A stretch of DNA of 64,000 nt from Drosophila miranda (GCF_003369915.1 NC_046674.1:29763657-29827656), one strand, 5' to 3'; positions 34,132 to 45,712 are shown, counted from the first letter of the stretch. Notes: a model not told the origin generated them from the letters alone. Numbers and translations: made by a program.

Positions 34132-35520
34132 GTATATTAATGTTTGTTTAATTGCGTGTTGAATATTTTGCAGTTTTTGAGCTATTCATGCATTTCATTA
34201 AATTCCTGTATGTACCGATTCATACTTTCGGCATCTGAAAGAATCAACTTAAAATTTCGTTGAGATAGCTTCGAAATTTAGAGACTATTTTTGCATACCA
34301 AAATAAGCAAATTCATTAAACCAGTCATAATATTCATTGGAGCCAGAATGACAAGTAATTCATCAATCACTTTTTGCCGAGGTGAGGTTCATACGAGCCT
34401 TGCAGTTTCCCACAAGGAGGTCGAAAGACAGGCCAGCCAAAGAGTCTTGATAAGGTGCCAAGAGGAGCGGAAGATCATCTGCGGTATGGTATGGAAATGG
34501 AAATGCAGCATTAGAGCTCTCCCCCGAAACGGGCATGACACTTATCCTCAACGGCAACTAATTGGAGCTGCAGCAAATGGCCGGAGGCGGCTCGGTCACG
34601 GTGGGGCTGGGACCAGGGATCAACCTAATCCCCACAGAGCATATAAATAACCATAAATGTGGGGGAACTGTAGAAGGAGGGCGCAGATGCCTGCAGAACA
34701 TTTTTGCGGTTGAGTTTCTTTTGGCAGAGCCACCGAGTGGCTGACAATTATTTACAGTTGAAAGTTTTGCCAAGTTGCCGGGCGGCACACAAATGAAGTT
34801 GCCACTGGAGCTGGAGATGCTGTCAGGACATGCGAACATGTGTATTCGGGGCGAGGTCCAAGTTATGGAATGCGGCAGAACAAGCGGAGGAGAGACAATT
34901 GCAGAAATTATACAACTGTTGTGGTGGAAGCCACAGGACAGCACTTCTTGTTGTCAACCTGTATGCCAGAGTTACAGAGAGTCTCCAGCTCCTGCATCTA
35001 CTGCTCCTCTTGCTCCACCTGCTGCTGTCCTTGCAGACAATTAAGCAAGGACAATGCCAGGCAGCAGCTTTATAAATGCTCATGAATGCACACAGAAGTC
35101 GAAGGACTCGACCCCGCCCCTGGACCTGCAGACACCTGACGCTTTCCTTCCGTCTTCCACGGCCGCCAGCCGCATGTCTACAGGATAGTCTTCCAGGATG
35201 TGTTAAGCCAGTGAACCATTGAAGTTCATTGCCGAAAGTTGTCCCAGCCCATGTCTGTCTGTATCCACGTCCAACGTCCGTTTTCTATGGTGCAGGAAGC
35301 CCGGGAGCCAGCATAATGCCATATCCATGAACGCAATTTGCCATTGCTGTCAGTGGAATCCTTTGGCCCAAAGCCGAAACCGAAGCTCAAGCAGAAGCCC
35401 TGTTGGATGCAGCATGTGGCAAATTACAAAGCATTCTATGATTTATCTAATTTCACCATCTCAGAGTCCCCCAATCACCATTCCCCAATCTCCCAAAAAG
35501 GATCCGCATATGCGCTTTTT
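34132..35520. other. Non-coding stretch
   Basis: No supported gene. A TATAAAT-like site occurs at about 35070 without a following ORF. Confidence 0.4.
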
Positions 35521-35526
35521 CAGCAT

Positions 35527-35926
35527 TTATTCGGGGGTCAGGGGCATAGCTCTATTCCCTTTCACCTTCAGCTTGAGGGCAGGGTTACGCTTCTGGGAGT
35601 TCACATCATAGTTCATCAGCCGCTCTGGCATCATCCTGTTCATGGTCCGCCGAGACGGAGTACGGGCTAGCATACGCTCAGACCGATTGATGACGGCCTG
35701 GCTGATCCAGCGCGATAGCTCGTGACCGAAGCAAGTGCGGCGCGAAAATCTGTTGGGGCCTTCCCCTTCGTACACGGTATAAGATCGCAGGGTATATCCT
35801 GCGACGACAAGAAACAGGAAATCCTTAGATATATCCTTGGATTATGACAGAGCGCCCAGCGAACTACTCACCGACCACAAAAATTTGGGTTACTTGACTG
35901 AGAACACCCTTTTGTTTCAAAGACAT
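35527..35926 (-). CDS. Small basic protein (two exons), 108 residues
   Basis: Exons 35926-35872 (MSLKQKGVLSQVTQIFVV plus one base; donor G|GTGAGT) and 35798-35527 (acceptor CGTCGCAG), intron 73 nt, phase 1. The N-terminus is moderately hydrophobic (VTQIFVVGYTL) but is a weak signal peptide. The rest is Arg/Met-rich: SYTVYEGEGPNRFSRRTCFG, then HELSRWISQAVINRSERMLA, a run with RTPSRRTMNRMMPERLMNY and a Lys-rich end (KLKVKGNRAMPLTPE). High basicity with one Cys would fit a nucleic-acid-binding or sperm-type protein, but that is inference. It ends about 280 bp from the DUF4777-like gene on the same strand. No family recognised. Confidence 0.7.
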
Positions 35927-36205
35927 TGTATTGGTTCGTATATTAGTTAAATTTTGAATCTTTTCAAGTAAATACTCCAAATGTTGTTGATCTGTTGAAT
36001 TCTAAATGTCTACTGAATAGAACGAGCTAACCATACGAGCCTGTAGCATATGTGAGATGTGTGTGTGTGTGAATGAAAAGTATGTGCTTGCCCAGTGTAC
36101 TGTTTATTCCGAACATTGACTAAGGATTGTATAATTTCTGCACTATTTTATCTCAATTTTAGGAACATAACTGCTGGGTCGAAGCATCCAAAGAGGAGTT
36201 CTGCT

Positions 36206-36778
36206 TCACTCCAATTCGCTGGGTCTTCTGCTCTGGCTCGACCGTAACCTCTGGCTGGAAGAACCAGTGGCCGTCACTACCCTCTCCCCGAGATGCTCTA
36301 GACCTGATTGCGAGACGATGGCTGCTCTTGAGAGCCTCTCGAGAACCCGTTGATCGTCCGACACCGAGTTTCCAGATGTCGAGGATCTCGTAGGATGATC
36401 TGGATCACTGGTATTTAGGCGATTTGAGACAGACCGTAGAAGCCTCTGGTGAACCCAGTGATCGCCCTCCGTCCGCGAGTTTCCGGTCCCAGATATTCTC
36501 GGTACCCCAGAGTCGAGGTCGGAGTCTAATCGATCGGAAACGGACGAATAGCGGTAGTTCTTGACCCGCAGATAGCCGTTGATGAGGGCATCGTGTAGGC
36601 TGACTGTGATCTGGCGCTTCAGCTCCTCGTCGGAGCGATCCAGGCGCTCGACCAAGGCCTCAACGATTTCGGGCTGGGTCAGCGGGCGATCGGCTTCGGC
36701 GACCACCTGCAGGATGTTGCTGAACAGATGGGGGATCTGCTTGCGCTTCGGAGGTCGATTGTAGCCCCTCGACTGCAT
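36206..36778 (-). CDS. DUF4777-like (winged-helix-like) protein 1
   Basis: Intronless frame of 190 residues from ATG 36778. Residues about 14-80 (PHLFSNILQVVAEADRPLTQ, EIVEALVERL, ELKRQITVSLHDALINGYL, YRYSS) align without large gaps to the domains at 43.3 and 60.3 kb. Shared positions: P-L, R-(P/S)-(L/V/M), EI, AL/SL, R..R, E-(L/F)-(K/Q)-R, V/I...L..A/G, G-(Y/I)-L, Y(S/T). The pattern of three helices followed by G-Y-L and an aromatic strand resembles a winged helix. From memory this corresponds to Pfam DUF4777, which is known from Drosophila; that assignment needs a search. The C-terminal half is Ser/Arg/Asp-rich with an imperfect internal duplication of about 35 residues (GTGNSRTEGDHWVHQRLLR versus STSGNSVSDDQRVLERLSR). 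Confidence 0.8.
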   Translation of the reverse strand: MQSRGYNRPPKRKQIPHLFSNILQVVAEADRPLTQPEIVEALVERLDRSDEELKRQITVSLHDALINGYLRVKNYRYSSVSDRLDSDLDSGVPRISGTGNSRTEGDHWVHQRLLRSVSNRLNTSDPDHPTRSSTSGNSVSDDQRVLERLSRAAIVSQSGLEHLGERVVTATGSSSQRLRSSQSRRPSELE

Positions 36779-36779
36779 C

Positions 36780-37440
36780 CTGCCACACTAGCGACACCAG
36801 CGAAGGGAGCTGTGTAGCGAAACGGAAGCGTAGAAGTTTATCGCCTGAAACTCGGATTGAAAGTTTGCCTGTATTGATTAGTGACAACTGCCTCTCAGAT
36901 GGATGGATAGAGATAGAGATAGAGGCATGGCTCACATTCCCATTCGGGGGTGTAAAGCCTAGTCCATTGTAAATTAAAGAACTCCTCTCCCTGTTGGCGG
37001 GCCACAGTTAGTCCTCAGCCGAGCCCCGAAAAGTTTGTCTTTAAGTCTCTTGTGGAATACTCCCAGTCACCTTTTTGGCGGTTTATATTTCGATTCATTT
37101 GGCCAGTAACTTTCTAAATTGCTCGTGGCATCGTCTTAGGTATACCCTGTACTCGAAATTGTGAAGATTGTGCTCATGTCAGAGGCAGAAGAAAGGAAGT
37201 CCTTTCTTAGGGACAGTTACTGACAATCAATAGACAAAGAAATTAAAACACGAGGAGTGAACTAGTTTTAACTTTGGCACAAGTCAAACTGCTTAGGGGG
37301 TATCCTCATGGTTGTTTCCTCTTGGTTATACGAGTGGTATCTGCTCCAGACAGTCAGTTAGTCAGTCACAGGAGCTGTCGAGACGCCTGGTAGTGGCAGG
37401 GGAAGAGGGCAGCCAGACAGGCAGACGAGTATCGATTTGC
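36780..37440. other. Non-coding stretch
   Basis: No supported gene. It includes the presumed promoter of the 36.2 kb gene; GATAGAGATAGAGATAGAGG run at about 36907-36927. Confidence 0.4.
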
Positions 37441-37442
37441 AG

Positions 37443-37651
37443 TTAACGTTGGCCATCCTCCATCCTCCTCTGTTGCTGTTTCTGTTGCTGCTTCTGTTGC
37501 GGATGTTTCTGTTGCGGATGCTGCTGCGGACGGTGCGGATGCTGCGGGTAAGCGGATAAGTATGGGTAATCAAGTTCAAATGCGGGGGAATGACGCCGAT
37601 GACGACATGGGCACAAAGAAGGATCTGCGACAGGCGCTTCAGAATTTGCAT
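37443..37651 (-). pseudogene. Candidate small secreted Gln/Pro/His-rich peptide, apparent frameshift
   Basis: From ATG 37651 the frame gives a good signal peptide (MQILKRLSQILLCAHVVIGV). After IPP the sensible reading continues in the neighbouring frame: AFELDYPYLSAYPQHPHRPQ, then a QHPQQK/QQQK repeat region ending RRMEDGQR and TAA at 37443-37445. The two frames meet at a run of five C (about 37588-37592). One extra C would join them into about 69 residues. Alternatively the second frame alone is open from ATG 37676 (MALFFLGPYANSEAP...), without a signal peptide. The CAG/CAA/CCG repeats keep several frames open by chance, so this is uncertain. Confidence 0.35.
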
Positions 37652-37659
37652 AGGGCCCC

Positions 37660-38940
37660 AGGAAGAAGAGGGCCATTATTGTTATTGTCCTTTGCTGCTG
37701 CTGTTGTTGTGTCTGGCACGTGTCGCAAGGAATTTAGATAGCAGGAAGTTTCACTTCGAGGGGGTTTCGTTGTGGCGGCACTACTGTACAGTACATAACA
37801 CAATAACCGCAGCCTGATTGAAATCTTCTCGAGTGCAATCGTACAAATCGCAAAGCAAGGGCAGGCCTATGCGCTCCCCAAGCGTTCTATCTACAGTGAA
37901 GGCTCCTGCAAAGCAATTTACGCTCTCTCGCCTGATCCCCCGTCCCATATATTAGAGAGTCCCCTACGCTCTTTGCAAGTTAAAGCTATATTTGTAAAGT
38001 TGAAAAATTATTAACCTGCGGCCGGCTCTCGCATGAGCCCTTGAGAAATCCAATTTTCGTCTTCGGACACTTTAACGTTCCGAGAAATGTTAATCCGAAG
38101 TAGAGAAACCGGCACTAACCCGGACATCTGCTTCCGATGATAGCGAGCTTTCACTGTACGTAAGTACACTCTCAAAAAGTGATGCATACTTGACGGCGCA
38201 TTCCCAATTACTTTTTCGCCATCACATCCTTTACTGTCATTGCCAGGTAGTCCCCCTTTCTTCTCACCCAGCTGTCGGCTCTGATTAGCAGATTGGAGCA
38301 TCCGCAGACCCAGTCCCACCGTTGACGGGGGAGCGAAACTTTTGTTTCATTTCCATTTCGGTTGATACTCGGTATTATTTGACTCGATGTCGGAATCGGA
38401 GTCGGAATGTGCGTGGGTGTGTGGGGTTGTTAATTATGACTGACAGTGTTGGTGCTACACACTCCAGCTCTTGGACAGCAGCCACTGCCGCAGCAAACTT
38501 TGGCTAATCCGGCGCCAGTGATTAGGCCCGGCTCCAAATGAGGCGACTGGCAACAATTAAAGCCAGCTAAAGCCAGTTGTGGCCGAGAAAGTTCGTCCAC
38601 AGTTGCCCCCCACAGCACCCTTCAGTGCAATTAACTGAAACTTTTGTGGCACAACGCCACCGCCCCTGCCCCTGCCCTCGCCCATACAGGCTCTGCTGGC
38701 CAGTGCATGGGGGGAGCGGGACGGGGAGTGGGAGGCAGGGGAGTGATGCAAGAATTATGACTCCAAGTCAGGCAAGCGGAGCGCATCCTGTCCGCACACA
38801 CATGGAATATAATTTATTTTACGATTAGCGGGAAATTTAACGGCCAATCCACCACTCCACCCACCGCACCGCACCCATTCCCTGTCCGACGATGCGTGTA
38901 AGTGGCTGGCTGGACGCCGTTTCCGGCTGGTCAGCCTGTA
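37660..38940. other. Non-coding stretch
   Basis: No supported gene. CTGCTGCTGTTGTTG-type run at about 37690-37712. Confidence 0.4.
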
Positions 38941-38946
38941 AGGAAA

Positions 38947-39150
38947 ATGCATAGAATAATCGACATTAATGGCGACGCTGTCGTCAGCGATTGCCTTCAA
39001 AGCGTCACCAGCGGAAGTCTCTCCAATGCTCAGAGCCCAGAACTTGAACTCTCAACAAAGAGGAAACTACAGAGAGTTTTATTACATCACAAGCTTTCGA
39101 TCGTCGAAATCTCAAGTAAAATTAAACAAAAAGGATATAACGATCCATAG
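38947..39150 (+). CDS. Candidate 67-residue ORF
   Basis: ATG 38947 opens MHRIIDINGDAVVSDCLQSV, then TSGSLSNAQSPELEL, then a basic helical-looking tail (STKRKLQRVLLHHKLSIVEI, KIKQKGYNDP) to TAG at 39148-39150. Composition is protein-like and not low-complexity, but a second overlapping frame (from 38969) is also open, there is no clear promoter, and no family is recognised. Confidence 0.25.
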   Translation: MHRIIDINGDAVVSDCLQSVTSGSLSNAQSPELELSTKRKLQRVLLHHKLSIVEISSKIKQKGYNDP

Positions 39151-41859
39151 AGATTTTTTTTGAATAGATTTATCGATACACACAAATAAATATTGTTTTC
39201 ATTCTTTTCAGACTGGATAAACTTTCTAACATCATTTTCGAGTTGGCTTAACTTTGTTCGTGAATGAAATCGATCCTCCAGCTTCCTAGCGGCATCAACT
39301 ATTGCTGAGCAACACACACAAAAATACAAATAATAATACTAATAGCAATCTAGCATCCGCATCGTAATGGCGGACTCTAAGCGGAAAAGTTTTTATGATT
39401 TTTATTAGTTTTGTTTCGCGAGTGAATGGCTTATATATTGGCATCCTGGGAATTAAGTGGAGATGGAGCGCTTGTCCATCGATTTGTTGTTGAGATTTAT
39501 CAACGCCACACGCAATGCTCGAAGGTTGCGTTCTCCTCAGGATCCTGGAGTTTCTGGAGCTGAAATGTGGATGCGGATGCGGTCAGCTGTCGATGGCAGT
39601 TCGAGGAGCCACCCCTCGATGGGCGTTACTAATCTAATTTGCAGTTATTGGCCGCCAGATTACGCTCCGCATATACACATGTGTGTGAAATTCGTATCGC
39701 GTGCTGTGCTCCCTTGCCGGATTGCCTATAATTTGGCGCACAGTGTGCAAGCGGATGCGGGGCGGATACCGGGGGAGCCGCATTACCATCTTGGGGGCCA
39801 AACAGCCTGGCTGTACCATTAGTCGAAGCTGTGTGCAAGTGCAAAACATAATGAAAATGATGTCAGTCTGATAAGATTTCGCCGCTGGGCGTGTGCGCCA
39901 GTGCCAGGGCTCCTGTATCTCTGCACTGTGCCTCCCATATCTGTATCTCTCCTCTATTGTTGTGTTGCTCGCCTGCGTATGTGGGTGCTCTCGCATGTTA
40001 TGAGAAAAGTTTCCCTGCTGAAAGATGTTTCAATGGGAAACTTCGGCGCACCGCATGCTCCTGAACGGCGAGAGTGGGCTTGTTCTACATTCGCACTTAG
40101 TGTGCCCCACACACATTCAATGTGGGCGTATCACAATTGTGGGTGTAACAGCGGACGGGTGGGTGGGTGTCTGGTTAGTTAGAAGAACAAATCTCATACA
40201 AGTAGTTTCGTATGACAATTGGTCAGGGCGGCCGATGACAAGGGAACTTCCTTCATATCGCATTGTATGCCGCATCTATTCTAATGTATCTAGATGTACA
40301 AGTGTACAAGTGTTGAAAGACTTCACCTTGGAGAATATCTCTTTAGGAACATTCTGGAATATTTGCATGTAAAAATGTTGAATCAGATTTGAGGGATACA
40401 GCAGCTTAAACAATTAAAGTCTGGAGCTACAGTTATGGTGTTATAGAACTGCTACAGTGTGTTCTCAAGAAAACTCCATTCCCTTTGTTTGTACAAATGT
40501 ACGTATAACACTTTAATAGGAATCAGATCAGGGTTTGTCCACATCGTATAACAGCCTGTGGATGCGAGTAACAATGGCCACACATCCGCCCATCCTGCCT
40601 CTACTGCGTCTCCCACATCGCCACGGAAAACACTCGAAACACGTCCAATCAGCCAGACCACTGCGCCGCCTGCCTGGCCTGTCACTACTGCCCAGATGGC
40701 ACCACGAGCGCACCATCCGACCATCCCGCCCATCAGAATGCCAGCTCAGCAGCCGACTGACGGCAGATAGCACCCGGCAGTCGGCACCCGGCACCCGGCA
40801 GCTGACAACGCCTATCAAATTAAGCAAAACAAAATTGCATTATGGCGAAAGTTGCAACCAGTGCACAAAGCACCCCCCCTCCGACTTTAGACTCCAGCTC
40901 CCAAACCTCCTGCTGGCCATCGTATACGAGTATGCAGAATGCAGGGGCGTGGCATGTCAGCGTCACCGAAATTATTCATTGCACAGTGCGGTCCAGACAA
41001 TTTATGCTAATCAACATCAATCGATTTGCATGCCTGTTATGCCGTGCCTGTGCCTGTGTCTGCCCGGCCAAAGGATAAACGCCTGCCGTCTGCCTTCTCA
41101 TTCACTCTCACTCGCCATCCATTCATCCTTCGCATATAACTAGTCCCACTCCTAGTGCTGACCCTACATATGTATATTCCTACTTCTACTCCTACCCAAT
41201 CTCCTAATGGTACTTCTATTCCGGCTTACCTGTTTCCACTGCCAGTATATTCGCTATTCGCCCATGAAAGTGCTTTCACTGGTCGATTACTGGCAATTCG
41301 GATTTCCCGTCCAAGGCAACAGAATATGGTTTGATTCCAAGGAGTACAATTTTTCTTCCAAGAATTGTATTGCATCGACTAGTGACATTTTTATACCAAA
41401 AATTAATTAAATTTGCAACATTCTCCATTGTAAAAAGTAACAGAATCAGTCGAATGAGTCTGTTCGCTTATGCGAACATTTTTCAGCGAATCAACGTCAT
41501 TCGCATTATCCGACGAATGTGCAAGAATGTGCCGTAGTGAAGCCGGGCTATTATTTTCTGTTTATTGGGCGGATCCGATGGCTGCGGTTCAATGGCCACC
41601 ACCAAAACAGTAACTTTTCGGCCTCATCCAGCTGGGCTGGGTCGCGTCTGGACTGGTGTGCTTTGGCCCCTCGCAAAGTGGACAATCACTGCATGTGGGA
41701 GGGATTGCATATAGAAAATGACAATGGGCCTGAATGGCAGAGGCAGAAAGAGAGAAGCGGTGGCACTCTGTTGCTATTATCTATGGCTGTGGGTTGAAAT
41801 AAGTGTGGCTGGGACTGAGGCTACGGATGGGTCTGCGACAGCAATAATTTCATAAAGTT
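39151..41859. other. Non-coding stretch
   Basis: No supported gene. A 202-codon frame at 40535-41143 is open but low-complexity (His/Pro/Arg) and has no start context. A short frame at 41264-41410 (MKVLSLVDYWQFGFPVQGNR...) is protein-like but isolated. Confidence 0.35.
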
Positions 41860-41893
41860 TATAAAAAGGAATAAACAGAGTCGCTTGCCAGTC
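41860..41893 (+). promoter_or_regulatory. Candidate TATA plus initiator on the plus strand
   Basis: TATAAAAAG at 41860-41868 and CCAGTC at 41888-41893 with the initiator A 30 bp from the first T. It lies just beyond the stop codon of the minus-strand ORF at 41924-42106. No downstream plus-strand coding exon was found. Confidence 0.3.
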
Positions 41894-41923
41894 GCATTCG
41901 AAAGCGAATTACGTATGCTCTTT

Positions 41924-42106
41924 TCAAGTCAGCTCTTTTGAAGATGGAAGATTCCGTTCTTGCTGGCAAATAGAACTTAGATGTGGGACATGAACTGTTC
42001 CAAGGGTTTTAAGGTATTCGATAATTTTTCGATATTTTGACAGCAATTCATGGATTCCTTGATCTTGAAGCTTATCGCAAATAAAGCTTATCAGCTGATC
42101 ATCCAT
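41924..42106 (-). CDS. Candidate 60-residue helical protein
   Basis: ATG 42106 opens MDDQLISFICDKLQDQGIHE, then LLSKYRKIIEYLKTLGTV and HVPHLSSICQQERNLPSSKE, stop at 41924-41926. The first 40 residues have a regular hydrophobic pattern typical of amphipathic helices, and codon use is varied. The frame is open further upstream with low-complexity residues, and TTTGGGCCCAG|GGGT just before the ATG could be a splice acceptor, so this may be a last exon. Family not recognised. Confidence 0.4.
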   Translation of the reverse strand: MDDQLISFICDKLQDQGIHELLSKYRKIIEYLKTLGTVHVPHLSSICQQERNLPSSKELT

Positions 42107-43222
42107 ACCCCTGGGCCCAAACAGAGTGCATCCCTCTGCCCTGTGCCTGCGCCCAACGAGGAGTAAGCAACCCATCCACCCATGCCACCCCACGCGTCAT
42201 ATGTCCGATGGTCCGATGGACCGTTGGTCAGCTCGCCACGCAGTTTATAGTGGGCGCTTAGGCACACATGTTGTCATCATGGCCATGCTATCCTCATACC
42301 CATCCACATCCCCATCCCCATCCCCATCATCATCATCGTCCTGGTGGTCCTTGTGGTCATGGCTGGAAACCCGCTGAGCATGCTCATGAATTTCGACTGT
42401 ATGGCAAATGAAGTCGGGGCCCCAGCGGAGCATCGGCGAGCCGCAGAAGCGAGAATAAAGCGACTGCAAATTTACTCAAAATTTTATAAATTTTGTTTGC
42501 CAAGTGTGTGTTTTTGTGTGGGTGATTTCATAATTGCTGGGCATTTGTCATGGCTGCAGAAATTTGGGGCATACACATGTTCACTGTAGAGATCTGCACG
42601 ATCGTACTTAAAATTTTGAGTCAAGTGAAGTACAATAGATGCAAGGCACTACGATACTTCGCTTAAATGTATCGAATTAATTTGTGTTCGCATTCGAATT
42701 CACTTAATCATTCATGCAGTCATCTAATGCCCGGAATGATGATCATGCAGTCTAGTTGCTCAACAAATTTCCGATTGAATTTTGTACGCTGATGTTCCGA
42801 ACCCTCATCGGAGCTCCTTCCGAAAATCCCAGCATTTTCCAACCCATTTCAAACTCCATCGTATAACGTTCATTAATAAACTAAAATTTAATTAATATGT
42901 GTACCCAAAAAGGTCAAAATCAAAAGCAGGTCCTGCCGTTCACAATAGTTACGAATGGTCGGTCGCCCGTGAGGCGGGGTCTGTATTCTCCGGGCTGACC
43001 GTGGACTACGGTGTGACGTGACGTGGCGCCGATTGACGTACAGACATACAAAATTTGTCCTGGGGCTCGTCCGTCTACCCACTATGACTTGAAACTCGGG
43101 CATTGGAACTAGTTAACATTTGAACTTTCAGTATGTGTTATGTGATGTATGGTTAATGTATTTGTGAATGCCTGCAGGCGCCTCCTGTCTCCGGTAGCCG
43201 CTTCCGCCTGGCATCGATCCTT
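42107..43222. other. Non-coding stretch
   Basis: CATCCCC/ATC repeats at 42298-42342. No gene supported; 3' flank of the 43.2 kb gene on the right. Confidence 0.45.
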
Positions 43223-44410
43223 CTAGCGTTTGCGCCAGGAGAGGGGCTCCTTTTCGAGCTCCTTTGCACGAAGAGCGGCCTCCTTGTTGCGACGCATGAT
43301 CTCCAAATGCTCCTTCTCCGACCGCAGAGTATATCGATTGCCCAGCTTGCTCAAGTACCCATTGTGCACGGCCAATTGCAGTGTGTGTGGCACATGGCGC
43401 TTAAGCTCCACCTCCGGTCGCTGGAGCCGCACCGACAGCGCATTGATGATCTCCGGATAACTGACGGATCGCTTGCTGCCCCGCATAAGAGCCAGCACGG
43501 GGGCGAAAAGGTCCGGCAATGGCTGCTTGCGGTAGCGCTTATTCTGACGGGTGGTCGCGGGGTAGCACTGAGTAGTCTCAGGGAGGTTGTGAGAATACTG
43601 CGATTCCTGAATCGATGGCGGCATACCATTTAGGTCCATGCCCATGGTTGGGTTGACTCCAACTTGTGTTCCCCGTAGTGCCTGCGTTGATCCCTGATAT
43701 CCCCGAAGCCCAGGCTGAAACTCGGGAGCCGCAGCATTCAGCTGGGAGCGTTTCGCCGATGGCAAAAGGTGGCCAACTGCCGGAGCAGTACGCCAAGTGG
43801 GTTTGGTCACAAGGCCCACGGTCAAATCGATGGCAGTGGGCAGAGATATCCTTGGTCCTGAATTGAGTCCAGCTCCTTTCATGGTAAAGGCCACAGCGGC
43901 AGCATTCAGCTTGGGTCTGGCCGACGTCCAGTGGTCGTCCGACTGGCGGAAGAACAACGGCACAATGGGGTACTTGACTTGGATTTCATCTGGATTGCTG
44001 CTCGATTTGTCCACCGATCCGTTACGAGGGCAACGAATGTACTGGCTTTGGGTGCGCCAGTGCTTGGAGTCCTGGGCATGGCCACGGCTATAGTACATTG
44101 GATGACGAGCACACTGCTCTCCATTGCGACTCAAATTGTATATCTCTTTTCTTGGCATCTGGTTCTGGTGGTTGTGATCCCCAACGTTGTCCGTCATGTT
44201 GCCTTGATTGCAGTACGTCTGGTACGGGTACAGATGGTGAATTTGATTCTGATTTTTGTGCATTTGGTTTTGATTGAAGCTCGACTCCATGCCAGCATTC
44301 CTGCCATGATCGTTGCTCGAGTTAACGCCTGGGCTGAAGTACATTTTGCGTCGAGACGGGGGCATTCGCTGGGGCAGCGCATATCGATGACTGATGTGCA
44401 TGTTCTGCAT
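43223..44410 (-). CDS. DUF4777-like (winged-helix-like) protein 2, long N-terminal region
   Basis: The frame has 395 residues counting from ATG 44410 (MQNMHISHRY). The frame is open upstream to about 44539, but the first codons there are not ATG. Residues 1-120 are Asn/Gln/His/Tyr-rich (NQNQMHKNQNQIHHLYPYQT). The middle is Pro/Ala/Gly-rich and looks disordered. The last 100 residues carry the domain: PDLFAPVLALMRGSKRSVSY, EIINALSVRL, ELKRHVPHTLQLAVHNGYL, NRYTLRS, then a charged helix (EHLEIMRRNKEAALRAKELE). Domain order differs from the 36.2 kb paralogue, where it is N-terminal. A GTATCTCCGGCAGCTGCCAG|G at about 44440-44460 could be an acceptor for an upstream non-coding exon. A nuclear DNA-binding role is inference from the fold-like pattern. 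Confidence 0.75.
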   Translation of the reverse strand: MQNMHISHRYALPQRMPPSRRKMYFSPGVNSSNDHGRNAGMESSFNQNQMHKNQNQIHHLYPYQTYCNQGNMTDNVGDHNHQNQMPRKEIYNLSRNGEQCARHPMYYSRGHAQDSKHWRTQSQYIRCPRNGSVDKSSSNPDEIQVKYPIVPLFFRQSDDHWTSARPKLNAAAVAFTMKGAGLNSGPRISLPTAIDLTVGLVTKPTWRTAPAVGHLLPSAKRSQLNAAAPEFQPGLRGYQGSTQALRGTQVGVNPTMGMDLNGMPPSIQESQYSHNLPETTQCYPATTRQNKRYRKQPLPDLFAPVLALMRGSKRSVSYPEIINALSVRLQRPEVELKRHVPHTLQLAVHNGYLSKLGNRYTLRSEKEHLEIMRRNKEAALRAKELEKEPLSWRKR

Positions 44411-44860
44411 CGTTGTTCCTTTGTTGCCTCGTTTGCGCTTTCCCTGGCAGCTGCCGGAGATACAAGGGGAAACAAGAGATTGGATCGTATTAGATTGGAT
44501 TATGATAGTAAGCTTTCGCGCAGACACGGTTGAGTCCAACGAATATTAAAACGCTAATTTACAACATTAACAACAATTGTTTTTATGTAGCCAAAAGAAA
44601 AGAATTTTGTGCCGATCCAATACGGAAGTATGTCGATGTGAGGAGACTGTAGGAATGAATGAAGTAAGACCCTAGACAAAGTCCAGGAAGTAGTACCACA
44701 AGCCTACTATTTTCTAAGAATCTTTTAAAACGAGTAAACATTCAGTAGGCCGAGCCAAAAATAATTTTTGTTTTTATTAAAACAGGAGATAGATATAATA
44801 AGGTAAGATATTTTTAAAATAAGATTTTTATTTGTATATAAAAATGTTTTTAAGAATTTG
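44411..44860. other. AT-rich upstream stretch
   Basis: Presumed 5' region of the 43.2 kb gene. No other gene. Confidence 0.4.
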
Positions 44861-45030
44861 CTACCGTTGTGAGTCGCAGCTAGGGCCGCGATTCTACAAG
44901 TAAGCCCGATACTCAGTCAGTAGGGCTTCACTCCGCCACTGGACTGCTCGAGGAATTGTGTGAGAGAGAGATCGAGAGAGGGAATAAGGAAGCACGTGGA
45001 AGGCGTTGCGTAGCCACTGTAGTTTAATTT
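44861..45030 (-). mobile_element. DINE-1 fragment G
   Basis: CTACCGTTGTGAGTCGCAGC, GCCCGATACTCAGTCAGTAGG and GCGTTGCGTAGCCACTG are the outer part of a DINE-1 copy. The rest is absent. Confidence 0.65.
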
Positions 45031-45349
45031 CCTCCTCGTTTGTGTTGGTGCTTGCGCGTTTAATTGAGTAATACAAGGTGAAAGTCACCGCCTGTGCCTC
45101 ACACCAACTTTTATTACCTTTCTCTTCTTTTTTATTTTTCGTATTTTTATTGTTTTTAACTGCTGTGCTAAATGCTAGGACGTTAACCGTTATGTAACAA
45201 CACTTGTCAAGACTTATGGTTAGAGATTACATCTCTTGTGAACTTAAAATGTATAGCTCCTCTGGCCTTGTACGAGTAGTTACTAAATTTAACTTGAATG
45301 TAAAACGTAGTATTTGATCCTTCAAAATTCTAGTACCAGATAAGTATGT

Positions 45350-45712
45350 CAAGAGTTTGCTCGACACTCCTCTGTACCCACCAACGCTGAACTACGAGTA
45401 TCCTCCCAAAACCATCTCCGTCCGCTTTATCTTCTATCGCAAAAACATAAATTCGCCCCTTTCTCTAAAGATAACCCATCAGAATGTGTTTGGCTTTTGC
45501 AGCAAGTTAATTAGGTTCGAAAAAGATTGTGTATCTTTTGACGCTGATATAATTTCTTTTCCAGAAATCTGGCGTAACATTTCTAACACTGAAACACTTA
45601 TTGATAAATATAATATTAATAGATCTGATCGTCTATCACGTGGTGACACTATGTCGAAAAAGAGTGCTGAGCTAATGCGCAAGCCTCCAACATTCTAACA
45701 AGTTACTAGAAG
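45350..45712 (+). mobile_element. LINE endonuclease fragment
   Basis: The frame reads LSLKITHQNVFGFCSKLIRF, EKDCVSFDADIISFPEIWRN and ISNTETLIDKYNINRSD. These match the start of APE-type endonuclease domains of non-LTR elements (HQNVRGLR.K...; D.I...ETW) and the equivalent part at 53.1 kb. It ends 12 bp before DINE-1 copy H. No reverse transcriptase part is present. Confidence 0.7.

Noticed and set aside
40535..41143. 202-codon plus-strand frame
   Set aside because: His/Pro/Arg/Ser-rich and unstructured, with an antisense frame open as well; no start context or domain.
43931..44533. 200-codon plus-strand frame
   Set aside because: Antisense shadow of the 43.2 kb DUF4777-like gene, which has the conserved domain.
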